Assembly (NCBI RefSeq): GCF_000764305.2
Contig: NW_025934863.1
Location: 64,431-128,430, forward strand
Source of the DNA: Hyalella azteca
Taxonomy: Eukaryota; Arthropoda; Malacostraca; Amphipoda; Hyalellidae
Length of the DNA: 64,000 nt
Reading direction: 5' to 3'
The stretch's first letter is position 1. Each line of letters opens with the position of its first letter. The position numbers and the translations under genes were made by a program. The notes beneath the pieces are model-generated. The model was not told the DNA's origin and ran no database searches. It saw only the letters and a program-made list of their open reading frames with translations. Of the stretch, positions 23,901 to 38,000 are shown piece after piece.

Positions 23901-26900
23901 GATTCTAGGAAAGAAGTATGTAAAAGCAAATTAATTACATGAAACTTAATTAGCCTCATTTTCAAAAAGCGTCGAAATTTATTATAAAAACCGACTTAGG
24001 ATCTGAATGAAACTAAAATTGAATTTTTCAGATATATCCGTTATTTCGAATTCTTGTTTGATTTACGTTGACAGCAAACATAAGATTTCAATAAATTCTA
24101 TGACGCGTAAGAAGATTTCCACACCCGCAAAATAAGCGCGGCGTTAGGATACTCAAGGTGTCCGTGAAACCCGAGCCATGCGATGGAGAGCGACGCGGAG
24201 TGTTCACGGATCTCATGATTTACGAAGCGTGCTCGACTTTGCACCGAATTGTATTGCTGGTTTAATGACATTTTTGAGTCGTTCGTCGAGCTTTAATGTT
24301 TCCGCGAGGGCGTCTCGAGAGCGAGATGTTTAACACGTTTGTGTTCAGAAGACCTGCAGGATTATGCTGATGCTTCATCCTTGATAATTTGCTTGTTTCA
24401 TAATAAACAATTCTTTATTAAATAAGGAAAGGACACATAAAATAATATTATTTAATTGATCTCTTGAAGACTAAATGATTCATTAACTTTAATCTTGTTA
24501 AGTCGTGTGAATTAAATCCAATTTTTTAAATAGATCAATATAAAGTGTAACCAAAATTACTACGGCACCGAAATAGCATCGTTGAAAGATTTTGCAATTC
24601 AAACACTATGCATTTTGAAATATCATTGAAAAGTGCAGTTCCCAGCTCTTCTGAAAACAAAGGATTTCAATTGAGGTTGTCGGATGGACGGAGCTTCCCA
24701 TGCAGGGCGGCCCTCAATGGTCTCGTCGATATTCTTTGCATTGACAAAACAAAAGAGCAATTTAGCAAAGACTATAGAGTGCGCTCTTGTCATGACCCAT
24801 CTTATCATGACCCAGTTTGTTTTCATGGGGAATTCGTGCTCGAGGGGATAGCAGCAGTTCAATTTACAACTGTGTGCGATACGCGTACGGATGGGGGACA
24901 GTAATAAATTTGAAATTTGAAATCCAGGACTAAAACAATTATAAATATTTTGAAACTATTCTAAGGTAAACAGAACGTAAAAATTTTGATATAGGCTTTT
25001 AAAATGTATGCAAAAGCTCCACTGAAAAAGCAGCTGCGCTGAACATTTAAGGTAAATATCAAGTTGCTTAATCGGCTTATAATCCTTTAACTGATTTTTC
25101 GATAACATTTCTAACTTTCCTATAAAAACTGTCAGATTTTTCATCTTCAGTCAACATAAATTGTCAGTCAATGAAAATTTTCAATTAAAATGCGTTAGCA
25201 TAAATAATTCTTTCCAACGACGAGCTTAGGCCAACATTCATGCAGAGTCCTGCTATAGGGACCCAACACTAGGAACACTTGAAATCGCAATTTCAGACAA
25301 ATACTCCACGTAATATCTTTGTTCAGACCTTCACTTGCCAGTTTCTTAGCACAAAAGTTCAGAAGAGACTGGGCAGCGAAATATTTCGGTAAGTTAGTTT
25401 AATCCTCCACCTATTGTTTATCTGATTTTGGTAGGAGTGTCCGTTTCCAAATGTCAAACAAATTGTCTTCCTCAGGGCCAAAATTTTGTGCAATTCATTT
25501 TTTAGCATCTACATTGTCGGTGAAGCTTTATTGAAAGAATCCGTAACAAAGTGACAAATATTTAATTTAAATAATAAGTGCGACAAGTTAAACAGTTGTC
25601 ATCCATGATGCTTCAAAACAATGTCCCTTTCGCTGATAATTCATCAGTCACGGAGAGTCCGTGGATGTTTGTAGTCTGTAAATAAAGTAAAAATTTTGAG
25701 GGTTACTCGTGAATTAGAAGACGATTAGATTTAGATTTATATTTAGAAGATACTCGTGAAGATTAATAGTCAATAAATTTTTATTTAATACTGACTACAA
25801 TCCGAGGTACGTTGAAAAATGTCGGCTGGGGAGAAATATTTTTAACTGGGCAAAAATAAATATAGTTTTAAGTAGGCTCCATCCCTTAATGATTCATCGA
25901 AGGATGATTCAATATAAAATGATAATTCGATTATTTTTAGTTCGATGATAACATCATTAGATATAAATTATAAGTTTGAAATTTGTTCAAATAACAACAA
26001 TTATGTAAAATATAATAAAAATATAGCATAATTTTCACTCTACCTTCCTCAGTATATTATCTAAAGTACACAAATGAACATTTTAATTTGAAACAAACAA
26101 TGTAACACCGTACAAAACCAAAATTATCCTCACACTTGCACAAACGTACGCAGAAATTCGCTCTCAAGCAGCGGGTACGTCGTAAATACCAGACAAGCGG
26201 CGACGCATGCAGAGGTCGCTCTCGTTACACCGACATTGTCGGCCCGACATTCACACCTTCACAGTGAAGGAGTGGCACAATTCAAAGTGCACATTAGCAG
26301 GCCATTCAGCGCACGCCCGCCCACGCTATGCATTCAGCAAGCCATTCAAGCAGTGCAGCTGCCACGAATGCGAAGTTGAAACTCGTAATGCTTGAGTGGC
26401 ACAAAACATAGACATGCAAAATGCGGCCAAACTTGCGGTCGTGTTTGTTTTGATTTGAATTTGTTGCGTGACCTCTTGGGTGTTTATGTAATCATTCAGC
26501 ATGCCAATGACCGTTTAGCTCCGTGTTCGGAGGTTTTTTATGCAATTTATTATGTCATAATGTAATATTAAATTAGAGGTTGTGTGATATTTTACGTATA
26601 TTTAAGGTAAGTATTTCCACATTCGTGGCATTGAATTGGTTGTACGTTAACGAATAAAAGCTAGGTACTCTATATATACACACATATAATAATATGCACT
26701 TAAAATTTACTTTTTAAGGACAACACTTCTAAATAATCCAGTGTATCTGATGTTACACATGTACAATGAATTTCTAATTTTATTTTCAAATATTAAAAAA
26801 TAATTTTAAATTTTTTATATATTAAAAATTAAATTTTCAAAATTATTCATTCTGTCAATTGATTCATGCATTGTCTCCGACTTTACGCAACTGTGCAAAA

Positions 26901-28869
26901 TTTCAGATCGATTGGAGAGGTAGAAGTGTGTTAAATATCGGTTATAAGATGTGTAGCAGACAGTTCATGTTATTAATTAATTACTCCATTGATCAACAAG
27001 AAGTGAAGTTAAGGAGAAGTGTTGTAAAAAGAAGCGGAAAAGTAATAACAAGGGTTAGTACAGCTAGGAACAGCTTTAAAAATAACGAACTTTACATGCA
27101 ATATCATATGTAAATAGCGCGCTCATTGTGCAGCATATTAATGGTACTAGCTAGGATTTGCTGTGGTCATCTTAAGAAAACAAAAATGCATTAAACTTCA
27201 TTGAAATGTATATCATCTCTGAATGCGTTCATCCATTTATATTAATGATGAACGAATATTTTGCTACCAAAACAGTGCAGGAACACACGTAACTTTTGGG
27301 GAATTTAACACAAAAATGCAATGAGTTGTATCGTTGAAAACCTTTACACAAACTTTCAAGCTATTTTTCTCCTTCCTGTAAAGGATCCAATTTGTTTTTG
27401 GATTCACATTCCAATGAAAAATGGAAAATTGTATGAAAATTAATACCGATAAAAGGTTCATAAATAAATGACAAAAATATGATTCGTCGAGTGCGAATTC
27501 ATTGGAGCAAACTCAAAGTCAATAATTTATGAAAGAGAATGGAGAATGAAAATGCAAATTCTCTTATTTGTATGCCATCCCTGCTCAAAAATACATATTC
27601 GTAAATAACAATAGAAGAAAGAAATTCGAATAACTAACTTGGAGTTTTATGAGAATAGAATTTCCCACGTCAGATATAAATGCTAAAAAAATAATTAAGC
27701 ATTATTCACAAATTTATCCAAATTGGAAACTGAAATGAGCAAACAAAACAGAAAAAGGCGTCTCGTGTCATGTGGCCTAGGCGTCTCCCATTATAAACAT
27801 GGATCAAAATCACGTATAATGAAAGTCTAAACGGCAGCAACGAGCCTCAGTAACTGGCTAAGCGATTGGGGTAAATATCAGCAGCAACAAAGTCGATTGG
27901 AGGAGGTCGTCAATCGAGAGGGAACTGCGAGGGTTTGCGAAGGCAACATCTGCCGCCTCAATGGATTTTCTATTCCACGATTGTTCGCTTTTGTAGCGTG
28001 AGGCAGGCGATGAAAATTTGCAAACAAACCTCATGTGTGTTAGGGCTGCTTGGCGACAGCTAAGTCCGGACAATGAATAACTGCAGCAGATCCATTTTTT
28101 GCGTAAATAATAACTGCAAGTGCGTTAGGAAGAGCCGCATGGCAACACATCATGCTGTTTTTATCTACATTAATTTTAGTGGCATATGGCACGAGAGGAA
28201 CAAGTGCGTTTTGATGTTCGTAGACGTTAATATGGATTTGCTGTGACAAGTTTGTAGCGAGTCACAGTTTTAAACATCAGCGTGAATAAACTTCGTCGAT
28301 GAGTGGTGATGAAAGCGGATAAATTCAAGAAAAATATATAGGATTTATAGGACTTTATAAAGTGAATTACAGAGCAAGCAGCAACCCGAAATCAATAAAT
28401 ATGCAGCTCGCGTTATAATTTTAGTGGAACTATTGAGCATAGGTGCTCAACGAATTTTCAGGATATTAAAAGCGTTGGTAGATTTCAGTTGCAAAACCTA
28501 GCTGGGAACCTTTGAAACTAATTATTTTTAAATTCCGCTCCATGTATCCAATATTTATCTATTCTAAGGAATATGTACGATTTACATCAGTAACACCAAA
28601 TTGTCAAATCTAATTGCCTGATTTACGAATACTAGTGACGTTAAACCGATTACAAGCCTGGCAAGTGAAAGATGATACCTTTAGGAAGTCTGCCAAGTAC
28701 AAGTGTCATTATATTCCACTTCAACATAATGCAGTTTATTCAGATCTCGGCTAATTCCATCAACACTGATCTGACATTGACGCTCGCAGTGTGAAGTGTC
28801 GTGCGGATCTGAGTATCATGCAGTCACAACTGTTGTAGTTATGACCATGTTACGGCTGGTTAAACGATA
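20992..28869. other. Long noncoding stretch
   Basis: No gene is recognised over nearly 8 kb. GC-balanced, CpG-containing blocks lie at about 22.2-22.4, 23.0-23.4, 24.13-24.36, 26.16-26.54 and 27.8-28.26 kb. These could be conserved regulatory elements or first exons, but no motif decides. A 23-24-base tandem pair with ATCTTGCCAATTTGG lies at about 22227-22271. An ATG frame of 98 codons at 24608-24904 carries no known domain and is within chance expectation. Confidence 0.4.
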
Positions 28870-29362
28870 CGATACGACAGGATATACCACACGATATACA
28901 ACATATACTGCACTATATACAACAAATTGCACGATATACAACATATACTGCACTATATACAACAAATATGCGCGATATACAACATATGCTGTACAACATA
29001 TACTGCACTATATACAACAAATTGCACGATATACAACATATACTGCACTATATACAACAAATATGCGCGATATACAACATATGCTGCACGATATACAACA
29101 TATGCTGCACAATGTACAACATATACTGCACTATATACAACAAATTGCACGATATACAACATATACTGCACTATATACAAAAAATATGCGCGATATACAA
29201 CATATACTGCACGATATATAACAAATTTGTGCGATATACAACATATACTGCACGATATACAACAAATACTGCACGATATACTACATATGCTGCACGATAT
29301 ACAACATATACTGCACGATATACAACATATACTGCACGATATACAACATATATGCACGATAC
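28870..29362 (+). repeat. 21-bp minisatellite array with higher-order structure
   Basis: About two dozen copies of a 21-base unit, best seen as TGCACGATATACAACATATA plus C. Variants alternate (ACTATATACAACAAAT and CGATATACAACATATA types), producing a higher-order repeat in the first half, while the second half is more uniform. Because 21 is divisible by three, frames on both strands stay open for 139-164 codons and give a 7-residue repeat. These are by-products of the array. Confidence 0.92.
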
Positions 29363-29959
29363 GCGACATCAATCTGCACGAGAAACAACAACAAATCTTT
29401 CAGAATTTTGACAACTATTGACAAGATGCCCAAGAATTGACAAGATATATGACAAAATCAGCATGAAAGGCGGCAACAATCTGGATGATACACGACTAAA
29501 TAAACACGATAATCGACAAAAATAAACATGATACTCGATAAAAATCGACACAATGTGTGATAGCAATCCACACAATATGTGATATCAATACACAATATGT
29601 GATAATCCACATAATATGTGATAATCCATATAACATGTGATAGCAATCCACACAATATGTGATAATCCGCATAATATGTGATAGCAATACACATTATATA
29701 AGACAAAAATCTGCGCGATTAATCGACACGAAATAATGAAAGATTAATGAGGACAATAATTATCACTATATTCGACAATAACCTACAAGACATGCTTTAT
29801 GAATCGACAAGATATACACGATGGCTATGAAAACGGTATACAGAAAGCTGCAAGGTATGGCCCAAAAACCTACACGCTGATACTTTGATGATCGACACGA
29901 TATACGACAATAATCGACATGAAGAATGACAAAAACGTACACGATGCTCATTATTAATT
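29363..29959 (+). repeat. Degenerate short tandem repeats downstream of the 21-bp array
   Basis: The array decays into looser repeats. The clearest block, about 29540-29700, has units of roughly 18-20 bases around CACAATATGTGATAATC, each containing a small palindrome. Scattered ATCGACA(C/A)GATA words continue to about 29945. The similarity in base pattern suggests outward decay of one ancestral array. Confidence 0.7.
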
Positions 29960-32719
29960 CAAATATATAGGACTATATATAATAACAACCAACACCGTGT
30001 GCAACAGCAATTTACGAAGATCAAGTGATATGAGCGACTGCTCTGCACCGCACAACATTTCAACAATACACACGTTATAAAGCCAAGCGAAATCAGAGGA
30101 CGATGTCCACATAATAAAAAGATCCTGTGAATATTACGTAAGTTCCTCGTCACAATCGACTCGCTCGCGCCTCATGAGTTTCGACACTTCAAGTCAAACT
30201 CGAGACCGGCGAGTCTTTGAGTTCGTAACGCCGGGCGCAGGGGTCCGCAAATTTAATTTCCTGCGGACGATATGAACGGTAGCGGCAAAACGCACTCAAG
30301 AGCCCTGCCCAATCGAGTTTGTTGCAGTGAACTTCCAATGTTATTTGGAAATTCCTGGACTGTTCTAAAGACGGAATTTCGCTTCGTCCGTTTTGAATGC
30401 GCTGGAAAATGCAGTCTTTCCATTCTAAATAAATGGCCAAGTGCATATTTTCTATATTAAATTCCTTAGTCGAGCATTTATTCTTTGCATTTCATCCTAA
30501 CCTGTAAGCACTTCACACGTAGCCATAAAATTATTGCATGGGCCATGATATTCATGAACTCCGCGAATGCTTCCGAGAAGCAATTGTAGCAAGAATATAT
30601 TTTTTTATATTTTCTGCATTCAAATCGGTCGTATAATCATGAGACATTTTCCGATTATCAAAAACGACATCGCTTGTATCCCCATGACTGAAATACGCCT
30701 GCGCTGTCTATCTGAGCTGAATTCAAATGGCTACACATTCAGTACTCGGTTATTTATGAATAAAAAGCAGTTTATTATAAACTTCAAAGAACCATCATAA
30801 CCGCTCTTTTTGTAAAAGACTAAAAATATTTAATCTGGAAAAAATGACTTAGAAATATTAGTGCGACAAGAAACTCTTCGGTTCTCAAAGTCTCATAGAA
30901 TTATTCACGTTAATGCCTAATATCATCATTAGGACATACATAGGAAGAAAATAACTGTGTATGAAAAAACTTCAAAGTTGAGCTCAAGACTGCAAATGTC
31001 CACTTCAGCGCAGATGGAAACGATTCACACGAACGTTAATAAATAGTCAAGCAGTTGTCCAGCTAACGTTACGTGATGAATGAATGAATCTGAAGCCATG
31101 AATTTCTCCCGTGAATTCCTGGCACACGTAATTATTTGGTAGCACGCAAACGCCTGGGAACGAGCAAGCTGCCCCTGACATGTCTGTCTGTGGAGACGTC
31201 GTGTGTGTGCTGGTCGCATGATGGCCTCTAAATGAGCATTGGTATCTACATTACATGAATTTTTTCTAATAATATTCAGGATAAGGAATAGAGACGGGGC
31301 GAATTATGAATGCCAATTCATTTATGATTGACACACGAAAAATAGAAGACTATAGACAAAATATGTCCCGAAGGAGATATTACTGTTCTTCTAATCACGA
31401 TATTGATCGAGTTTTTATTTTGGATTATGAGTTGTACAAAGACACAAATGAAGAAATATAAAAATCTGAGACCGCCATGAGCGCCTTAATGTATTTGCCG
31501 CGAAGTTGTAAGGAAAATGTGCAACATAATGCAATCAGACGCATCCTAGTCTTTAGCATAGTTATGGATGATCGAATGATGAAGTTAAACTTTTTTATCA
31601 GTTACCTCCATTGACAATTTGATGAGTAATTTTATCACACATATTTAATATTTATAAAATAAAATAAAAAGTAAGAAAGTGTTATTGACAAGTCAACAGT
31701 GCGTGAATACTACTGTTATTTCCAAAGAAATAGCATTGTAACATTTCAAATGTTTTCAATTCAGAACATGCTTTGAATCATTGTACTGAAAACTATACAT
31801 TTCCTGTATTTTAACACCATATCCAACAATATATTATTAATATATTAATATAACATATCCAATATATAGAACTATCCTTATTTTCCGTTTCAATAAGGCT
31901 GATAAATTATCTGCAGCCTCCAAACAATTTCTCCATCAAGACAAAACACGACGCAAGAATTTCAGAAACTAATTCACGGAACATATTGCGCGACGTCGGG
32001 ACCAGCGAGCGTCGATTTGTTGGTCAGTTTGACCTCCTCGTATATTGATTGGTTTTCGTTTAATTACTGTCGACGGATTCCCGGACGAACCATTAGTTCG
32101 GTGGCACGACGCAATTATTGCAGCCAGAAGCGCTGGTTTCGCTAGGTCCTCGACACGACCATTTGTACTAGTGTCGAGAAACTGTGCGTGCAGGCGCTAC
32201 AGCTGAAACAGAATGATGTCCATCTTGACTTTGCCGTAACAGGTATTTCAAATAACGTTGGATAAAACCTAATAGTAATAAACAATTTTGGTAAAACTTA
32301 ATAATAATATAATAATAACAAAATAAATAATAACGTTGGTTAAACTTGCTTACTATATGGTTACAGTACCACTGTTAGTCGGGGTTAGTCGGGGTTCTTG
32401 CAAGAATCTTATTCAACCAAACTATTAAAACTATTTGATAATTGTTAATTTTGCTATGAGGTTGCAATTTTCAGAATTATTAGAGCTTTTAATAAAATCA
32501 AGTGGATGCAATCGTCATCGTTCGCGGAAATAAATCAGTTACTTGTTTCTCATGTTCATCATGTCACAATTCTATGCATGATAATAAAGGAATAATTAAA
32601 GTGTAGAATCTTACCAACAACCTGCCATTACTGCAGACGTGGTTGATGAAACGCATGGCAGTTACTCGTGAAACACTTCAAATTTATCTCTCAGAATGTT
32701 CTAGGCGTCATATGTTCCC
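29960..32719. other. Noncoding stretch
   Basis: No gene is recognised. Bases 30469-30644 are the true source of the displaced copy found at 38299-38474. The block at about 31.98-32.24 kb is GC-balanced and holds TTGATTGG, TTTAATTAC and the near-palindrome GCAATTATTGC, words typical of homeodomain sites. A short run of TAATAA-type repeats occurs at about 32.27-32.34 kb. Confidence 0.45.
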
Positions 32720-32993
32720 CATGACCAATGCTAGCCATGCTACACTCATGGCATGAAAACCGCAAGCATTCAATGACTCCGGGGACCAAGGCTAGCCATG
32801 CTACACTCATGGCAAGGCAAACCTAAGCATTCAATGGTTCCGGTGACCAAGGCTAGCCATGCTATGCTCATGGCATGGCAAACTTGAGCATTCAATGATT
32901 CCGGTGACCAAGGCTAGCCATGCTATACTCATGGCATGGCAAACCTAAGCATTCAATGATTCCGGTGACCAAGGCTATAACCATGCTATACGC
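32720..32993 (+). repeat. 61-bp minisatellite array, about 4.4 copies
   Basis: The start ACCAA(G)GCTAGCCATGCTA recurs at 32724, 32785, 32846, 32907 and 32968, an exact 61-base spacing. The unit also contains ACTCATGGCATGGCAAAC and CATTCAATGATTCCGGTG. The copies are highly similar, indicating recent homogenisation. Confidence 0.95.
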
Positions 32994-33170
32994 GCGCCAC
33001 AGAGCCCCGGTCTGCCGGACCGTCCAGCCATCTGTCGCGCGAGTGATCCGTCAGTCTTGGGCTGTCACGCTGCCGATGATGCGAGATCGCAACCCCGGGG
33101 GCGACAGACGGTGGCCGATCTTGAGGCAGATCCTGACTGTTGGATTTGCCGCTGCCGCAAAATGACGGAT
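32990..33170. other. GC- and CpG-rich island
   Basis: About 180 bases directly after the 61-bp array are far richer in G+C and CpG than anything nearby (for example CCGGTCTGCCGGACCGTCC and AACCCCGGGGGCGACAG). Both strands have open frames through it, but no protein motif is recognised. It could be an exon, a fragment of a transposon with different composition, or a CpG-rich regulatory element. Confidence 0.5.
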
Positions 33171-33176
33171 AACTTG

Positions 33177-33395
33177 CTTCATATTCATGAAAAACTGCCA
33201 ACCCTGACTCCACCGAACGTATTGTGAAAAGTTCATCTGGGTAATTAGGATGGTTATTGGATTTATATTCACGGAAAATCGATCATTCTGACTACGCTGA
33301 ACGCATGGGACTAAAATATCATCGGAACATTTGACAATTGGCTTCATGGTCATTCAAAACTGCCAAACCTGATTCCGTTGAATGTAAAAGCTAAA
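33177..33395 (+). repeat. Degenerate ~83-bp repeat, three copies
   Basis: Three diverged units start near 33177, 33262 and 33341. Each has a CTTCAT(A/G)TTCAT-like start and then AAAACTGCCAA(A/C)CCTGA(C/T)TCC or a decayed version, followed by GAACG/GAATG. Related words (AAAATC with GAAACTCAG) reappear near 34270-34300, so the array may once have been longer. Confidence 0.6.
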
Positions 33396-35023
33396 AAGTT
33401 TTTCGAAGCAATAGATAAAATACTTCAAATAAATTGTGAAACTGCTAATTAAGTATTTTTTTTTGCTTCCGGCAGCGGGGGCAGTTTACCTAGTAGAGCG
33501 ACATTGAAAGTGAGCACACATTTCAGGAAATGAGTATTCGCATTGCACCTGCTAACCCATCAAGCAATTGCCTGGGAGCTGCTCATAGTCAATCGCAATA
33601 GTCTACTGGTTTTTTTCATGGTCTGAGAATATTTGAAGAAAATGTGCAGTTTCAACGCCCCTTTCAGCTCATTTGTTGACCATTTGGATTTCACACCACA
33701 ATCGATGGGAAGCAATCGTCGACTCACGATCTGATCCACGAAATGAAGGGCACAATCCAAGACCTAGAGGATCCGTGGCTGTGGATCTCGGCCCTTTTAT
33801 TGACTCGCGAGATCCCGCTTCATGAGAGCTTAACAGAAGCTCAATAAATTTCTTGATAAGCCAGCGGTCATGGTCAGGCTGTGAAAATAAGGGTTTCAAT
33901 TTATAGCCCAGGCTGCAGTGGTGCGCGCAAAATTCAAAACAACATTTCAGGTGATTTAAATTTTTATCCAACATTAAAACTCAATTAGAGACACTGCAAA
34001 ATGTTGGAAGATGAATACAGCATTAAAATCCAGAAAATCAAAGTTCAGTTTATCAATGAGAGTTTATTCAGGGAAAATTAAACATGAAGGAGTTAGCAAA
34101 ACTTGGGTTATTTTGGAGATACACTCTTGCGACATAGTTTTGTAAATATATTATAAATAATAAGATAATGCCTTGATCCGAACAAAACGTGCAAAACTGA
34201 ACAAGTTTTCTTTGCAGGACCAGGCCCACAGAATATAGAAGTGAAGTGTGTATTCATGAATGAATAAAAACAGCAAAATCAGGAAACTCAGAATGACAAA
34301 ATTCAATTAAAAATTATCTTTCACAGTAACGGGAATTAGTCAATAAGTTCTATCAACAATTCGAGCGGCAGTGAAGGCATTCAAATGCTTAAAAGAAAAG
34401 ACCGTCTTGTCTCTGAATTAACAACAACCGATGTACCGAAACTTTATGCAAGAAATCGAAGCGAAAATAGCAATAATGAATGACAGACAACATCGACAGA
34501 GCGCCGCTGGTGCGCAGAAGGTCATTAAGAGAGCGAATGGTTATTATTAGAGCATTGTTATTGTTCACTTAGTGACAATGTTATTAGTGGTAATGTCGTC
34601 ATTTACTCCCTTTTACGACCTGCGATGGCGATATTACGATAAATTCTGCAATATGAATGCAAGAAGCTCGTCCCAGGGGTTTTGAATAACTGATCGAAGT
34701 GTCGGGTGTAAAATAAAATAAAATTCCCATTTAGATACTTGAAGTTATATATCTACGAACCGCAAGTCTGTTCAGTATTTGCATAGTATGGCTCAACATG
34801 ACAAGAAACATCTACTTACAAAGCAGAGAATTAAATAATCAATTAACTAATCAATCAATTCACATGAAGCGATCTTATTTTCAATATTACCTGATAAATT
34901 TAACTGGTTATCAATATTTCCCGTGAAAATATCTCAAATACGTGCACGACTGTCGCAATAGATTAATACTCTGAATTTACCTTCTCGTGTATCAAGAAAA
35001 AGTTTATTATCTCTTTTCCATAA
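33396..35023. other. Noncoding stretch
   Basis: No gene is recognised. Overlapping minus-strand frames at about 33.56-33.97 kb (66 and 101 codons) have somewhat coding-like composition but no motif I know. They could be a decayed mobile-element segment. The remainder is AT-rich. Confidence 0.4.
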
Positions 35024-35087
35024 CAAAATTTAGAGTCGCCCCAGCTTCTGATTTGGGTACCAGAAGCTGGGGCGACTCTAAATTTTG
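35024..35087. repeat. Perfect palindromic element, 27-bp arms
   Basis: Bases 35024-35050 are the exact reverse complement of 35061-35087, separated by a 10-base loop (ATTTGGGTAC). Each arm carries AAATTTAGAGTCGCCCCAGC plus TTCTG. A degenerate relative lies at 8897-8966. As RNA it would form a very stable hairpin. It is probably a copy of a tiny foldback or nonautonomous DNA element, and the intact arms suggest a young copy. No target-site duplication is clear. Confidence 0.85.
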
Positions 35088-38000
35088 ATAGGGTTCTTCA
35101 TCAATTTATATTCATCAATGTGCAGCTGAAAATGTTAAAAAAATTATGAAAATGAGACGCGCGATTAGATTCTCACGAAATCAAATTTAAAAAGTCTTGT
35201 ATTGAACTGGAACTTGAGTTAATATATTTTGATAATTGCAACCAGGTCCAAGCCTTTGAACTGGAATACGAATTAATATATTTTTTATAATTGTGACCGT
35301 TTCCAAAACCATTAATGACGCTGCAGAAACATAACTCAATCACACTCGGGGCATTTCATCTCCCCATGGTTTTCCCTTCAGCATCGCACGCACATCGAGG
35401 TCGTTTCGCAGGAGTATACGCAATCATATTTAATTATCAAGTCGCTTCTCCCCTTTTATGAGTGATCTTAATTACAGCCATAACCGGCGCCATGGAATAC
35501 GTGTCCACCAAATCAAGAGACCCAAGATCAACTTCTTAACTTGATTGCGCGATACGCAAGCGAACGACCGATCACGCGCGGTCGTATTGCCCTGAGATTG
35601 CTTCAATGTCGTCAACGGCCGCCCACGAGATAAATAAGATGAAAAAATTATAATGAGATACGTTTAGATAGAATTCTATAGTCTATATATTATTTCTATG
35701 TCTTATATAGAATAACTGGGCATTACAGCCGCCATATGTGTATTCAAGTTTGAAATATTATATCTTGCGAGAATTCACGCAGACACGAGAATTGACCGAG
35801 AAGGGCTCAAATTAACGTACATTAAAGCTAATTAATATACTATTAATTATGTCAGCTATGTTCCACTGGTAGATATTAATGGACTTGAGCATTCGAGCAA
35901 AACTTGAGTAATTTAACGTTATATATCCGACATGAAATAAAAAAGTTCAATTCATGGCATAAACTTGAAAGCGTAACCAAATGCAGTAAAAGCTTGTGAA
36001 GGCTTGGTTTTTCAGCGCTATTATCGATTTAAAGAATTGTGATCTTAGAAGTTCCATTACTAAAATATTGGTTACAAAAATTCATCTTGCTCATAAAAAT
36101 TATTTATCAATAAATGCAGATTCCGCTGATTGCGTATGTGTTATTAAAGACGTTCACCATTGCACCCTTTGCTGGCTTCACATTTTTTCAATGCGCACCT
36201 CTAATCTCCCTTGTATCGCCGATATCACGGCCATGATTTCTGACTGGGAAGTTAACCCTTTGGGTCGCACCTCATGACTTTATTCTCGGTGAGACTGAAG
36301 CCATAAAAACTGGAACAATGCCTGAAACGCTCAAATTTATTATTCCAGAGGAGAATCAGAAATTTACAACACAGAGATTAAGAACTGAATAATGTAAATG
36401 CTAACGACAGTGGTGTCTTCTTACCCATGCTGTAGAAGCCAGACGCTTATATAAATTCCATGATAAAATTACCATCTCACAACGTACCAGGACGGTTGCT
36501 TAACGGAATAAAACCATAAAAATATTTAAACCTGTAATTTTAGCGCTCATCTAGTGCATTACATTGCTATCTTTCATGTATATATAAACGATATTTTAAT
36601 AGCAAGTGACAAAAAGATCACGAGATTAAATCGATTTATTTTTACAAGTTGATAAATTTAAATAAATTTAGTTATCATCAACAGCATTGAGGTTGCAGAA
36701 ACAATCCAATCACATACGATTTTGATAGCATCATCGTATACTAAACCTTAAAAAATGGTGAAAATATTCGATTTGTCCAACTTTTCTACGTGGAGCGTGG
36801 ATTGTAGATCGATGACTTTAACTTTTCTAAAAACCATAATTGATACATGAGGTAATATATGTATAATAAATATACTGTACAAATTTAGAACTGGAGAAGA
36901 TTTTTAATTTCGCAATTAGAACACCATTTGACAATGAGAATATATCAAGGTGCAAAACATTTATGAAGTCTGCTCAATAACCACATTGTCGGAAAAAACT
37001 GGATTTGTTGAGAAAAAATAAATACTAATGAAATTAGCTATTAAATTTTCGCTCGAAATCGTCCGCCGAACAAATGTATACAGAAAATGTACAGCTATTA
37101 ACACTGCTATGAGTAAAAAAAATGCAAACTTATGTGTCATCCACCTTGCATATTCTTTGTATTTTTAAATATAGAATCAGCTAAAAAATGCTTTAGGTCG
37201 ACAGAAATAAATATTAGAAGTGAAATTCTCTTTGCTAAACAATTGCATTTCTTATATTGTAAACTTGAATTTTATACTAGATGCAGCTGAAAGCAAAAAT
37301 TTAATGACTATTGTTCTATTTTTTTGTAAATATTTGATTAGACCTATTTTTAAAATATTAGTTCTCCTTCGGTTTATATAACATAGTTGATCCAATTATT
37401 GAGGATATTTTTTGCTGCACAGAAGAGTTTTGCACGAAGATGTTCTACTACTCATCATAATGCAAAGTTTTGAGCGTATGATTTTATGTAGGATATTATC
37501 ATGAAAACTTTTATTTACACTAAAATGTTGTCTAATGCATCAACTTTGAATAACTAAGGAATCATATTTATATTATCAACTTGCATATTCAAGAATTTAA
37601 AACTGAAGAAATCTCTTCGTTAATTGATAATATCATCGTTTAAATTTTAGGAAATGTTGGGAACATTGCAAAGTCTACCAAAACTTAGAATTTGCGCTAA
37701 TTCCAGCCTTATGAACTGCTGAAAATAAACGACAGAACGAGAGAAAAAACTCGTTAAATTTTATATATATTTTTTATTGTATTGTTCACTGCTGAACTCA
37801 ATTTCAGTATATACAAGACTTATATTAAGCTCCCCATACAGAATGACATACAAAACGTATCCATTCTACATAAATTTTTCATAGTATCACGAGTGATGGT
37901 CACTCTGTATTTAGCTAGCAACATATATTAAATTAATACTAAACGATTTCTATGGCTAGAAATGGAGGTAAAAGGTCTCCAGCAAAGGTCAGCGCGAAAA

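Noticed and set aside
24608..24904. 98-codon ATG frame
   Set aside because: No domain is recognised, and the antisense strand is open over most of it. About one such frame is expected by chance in this much DNA.
28796..29421. CRISPR-like regular array
   Set aside because: Units are head-to-tail with no unique spacers, and the sequence is eukaryotic in character. The same holds for the other arrays.
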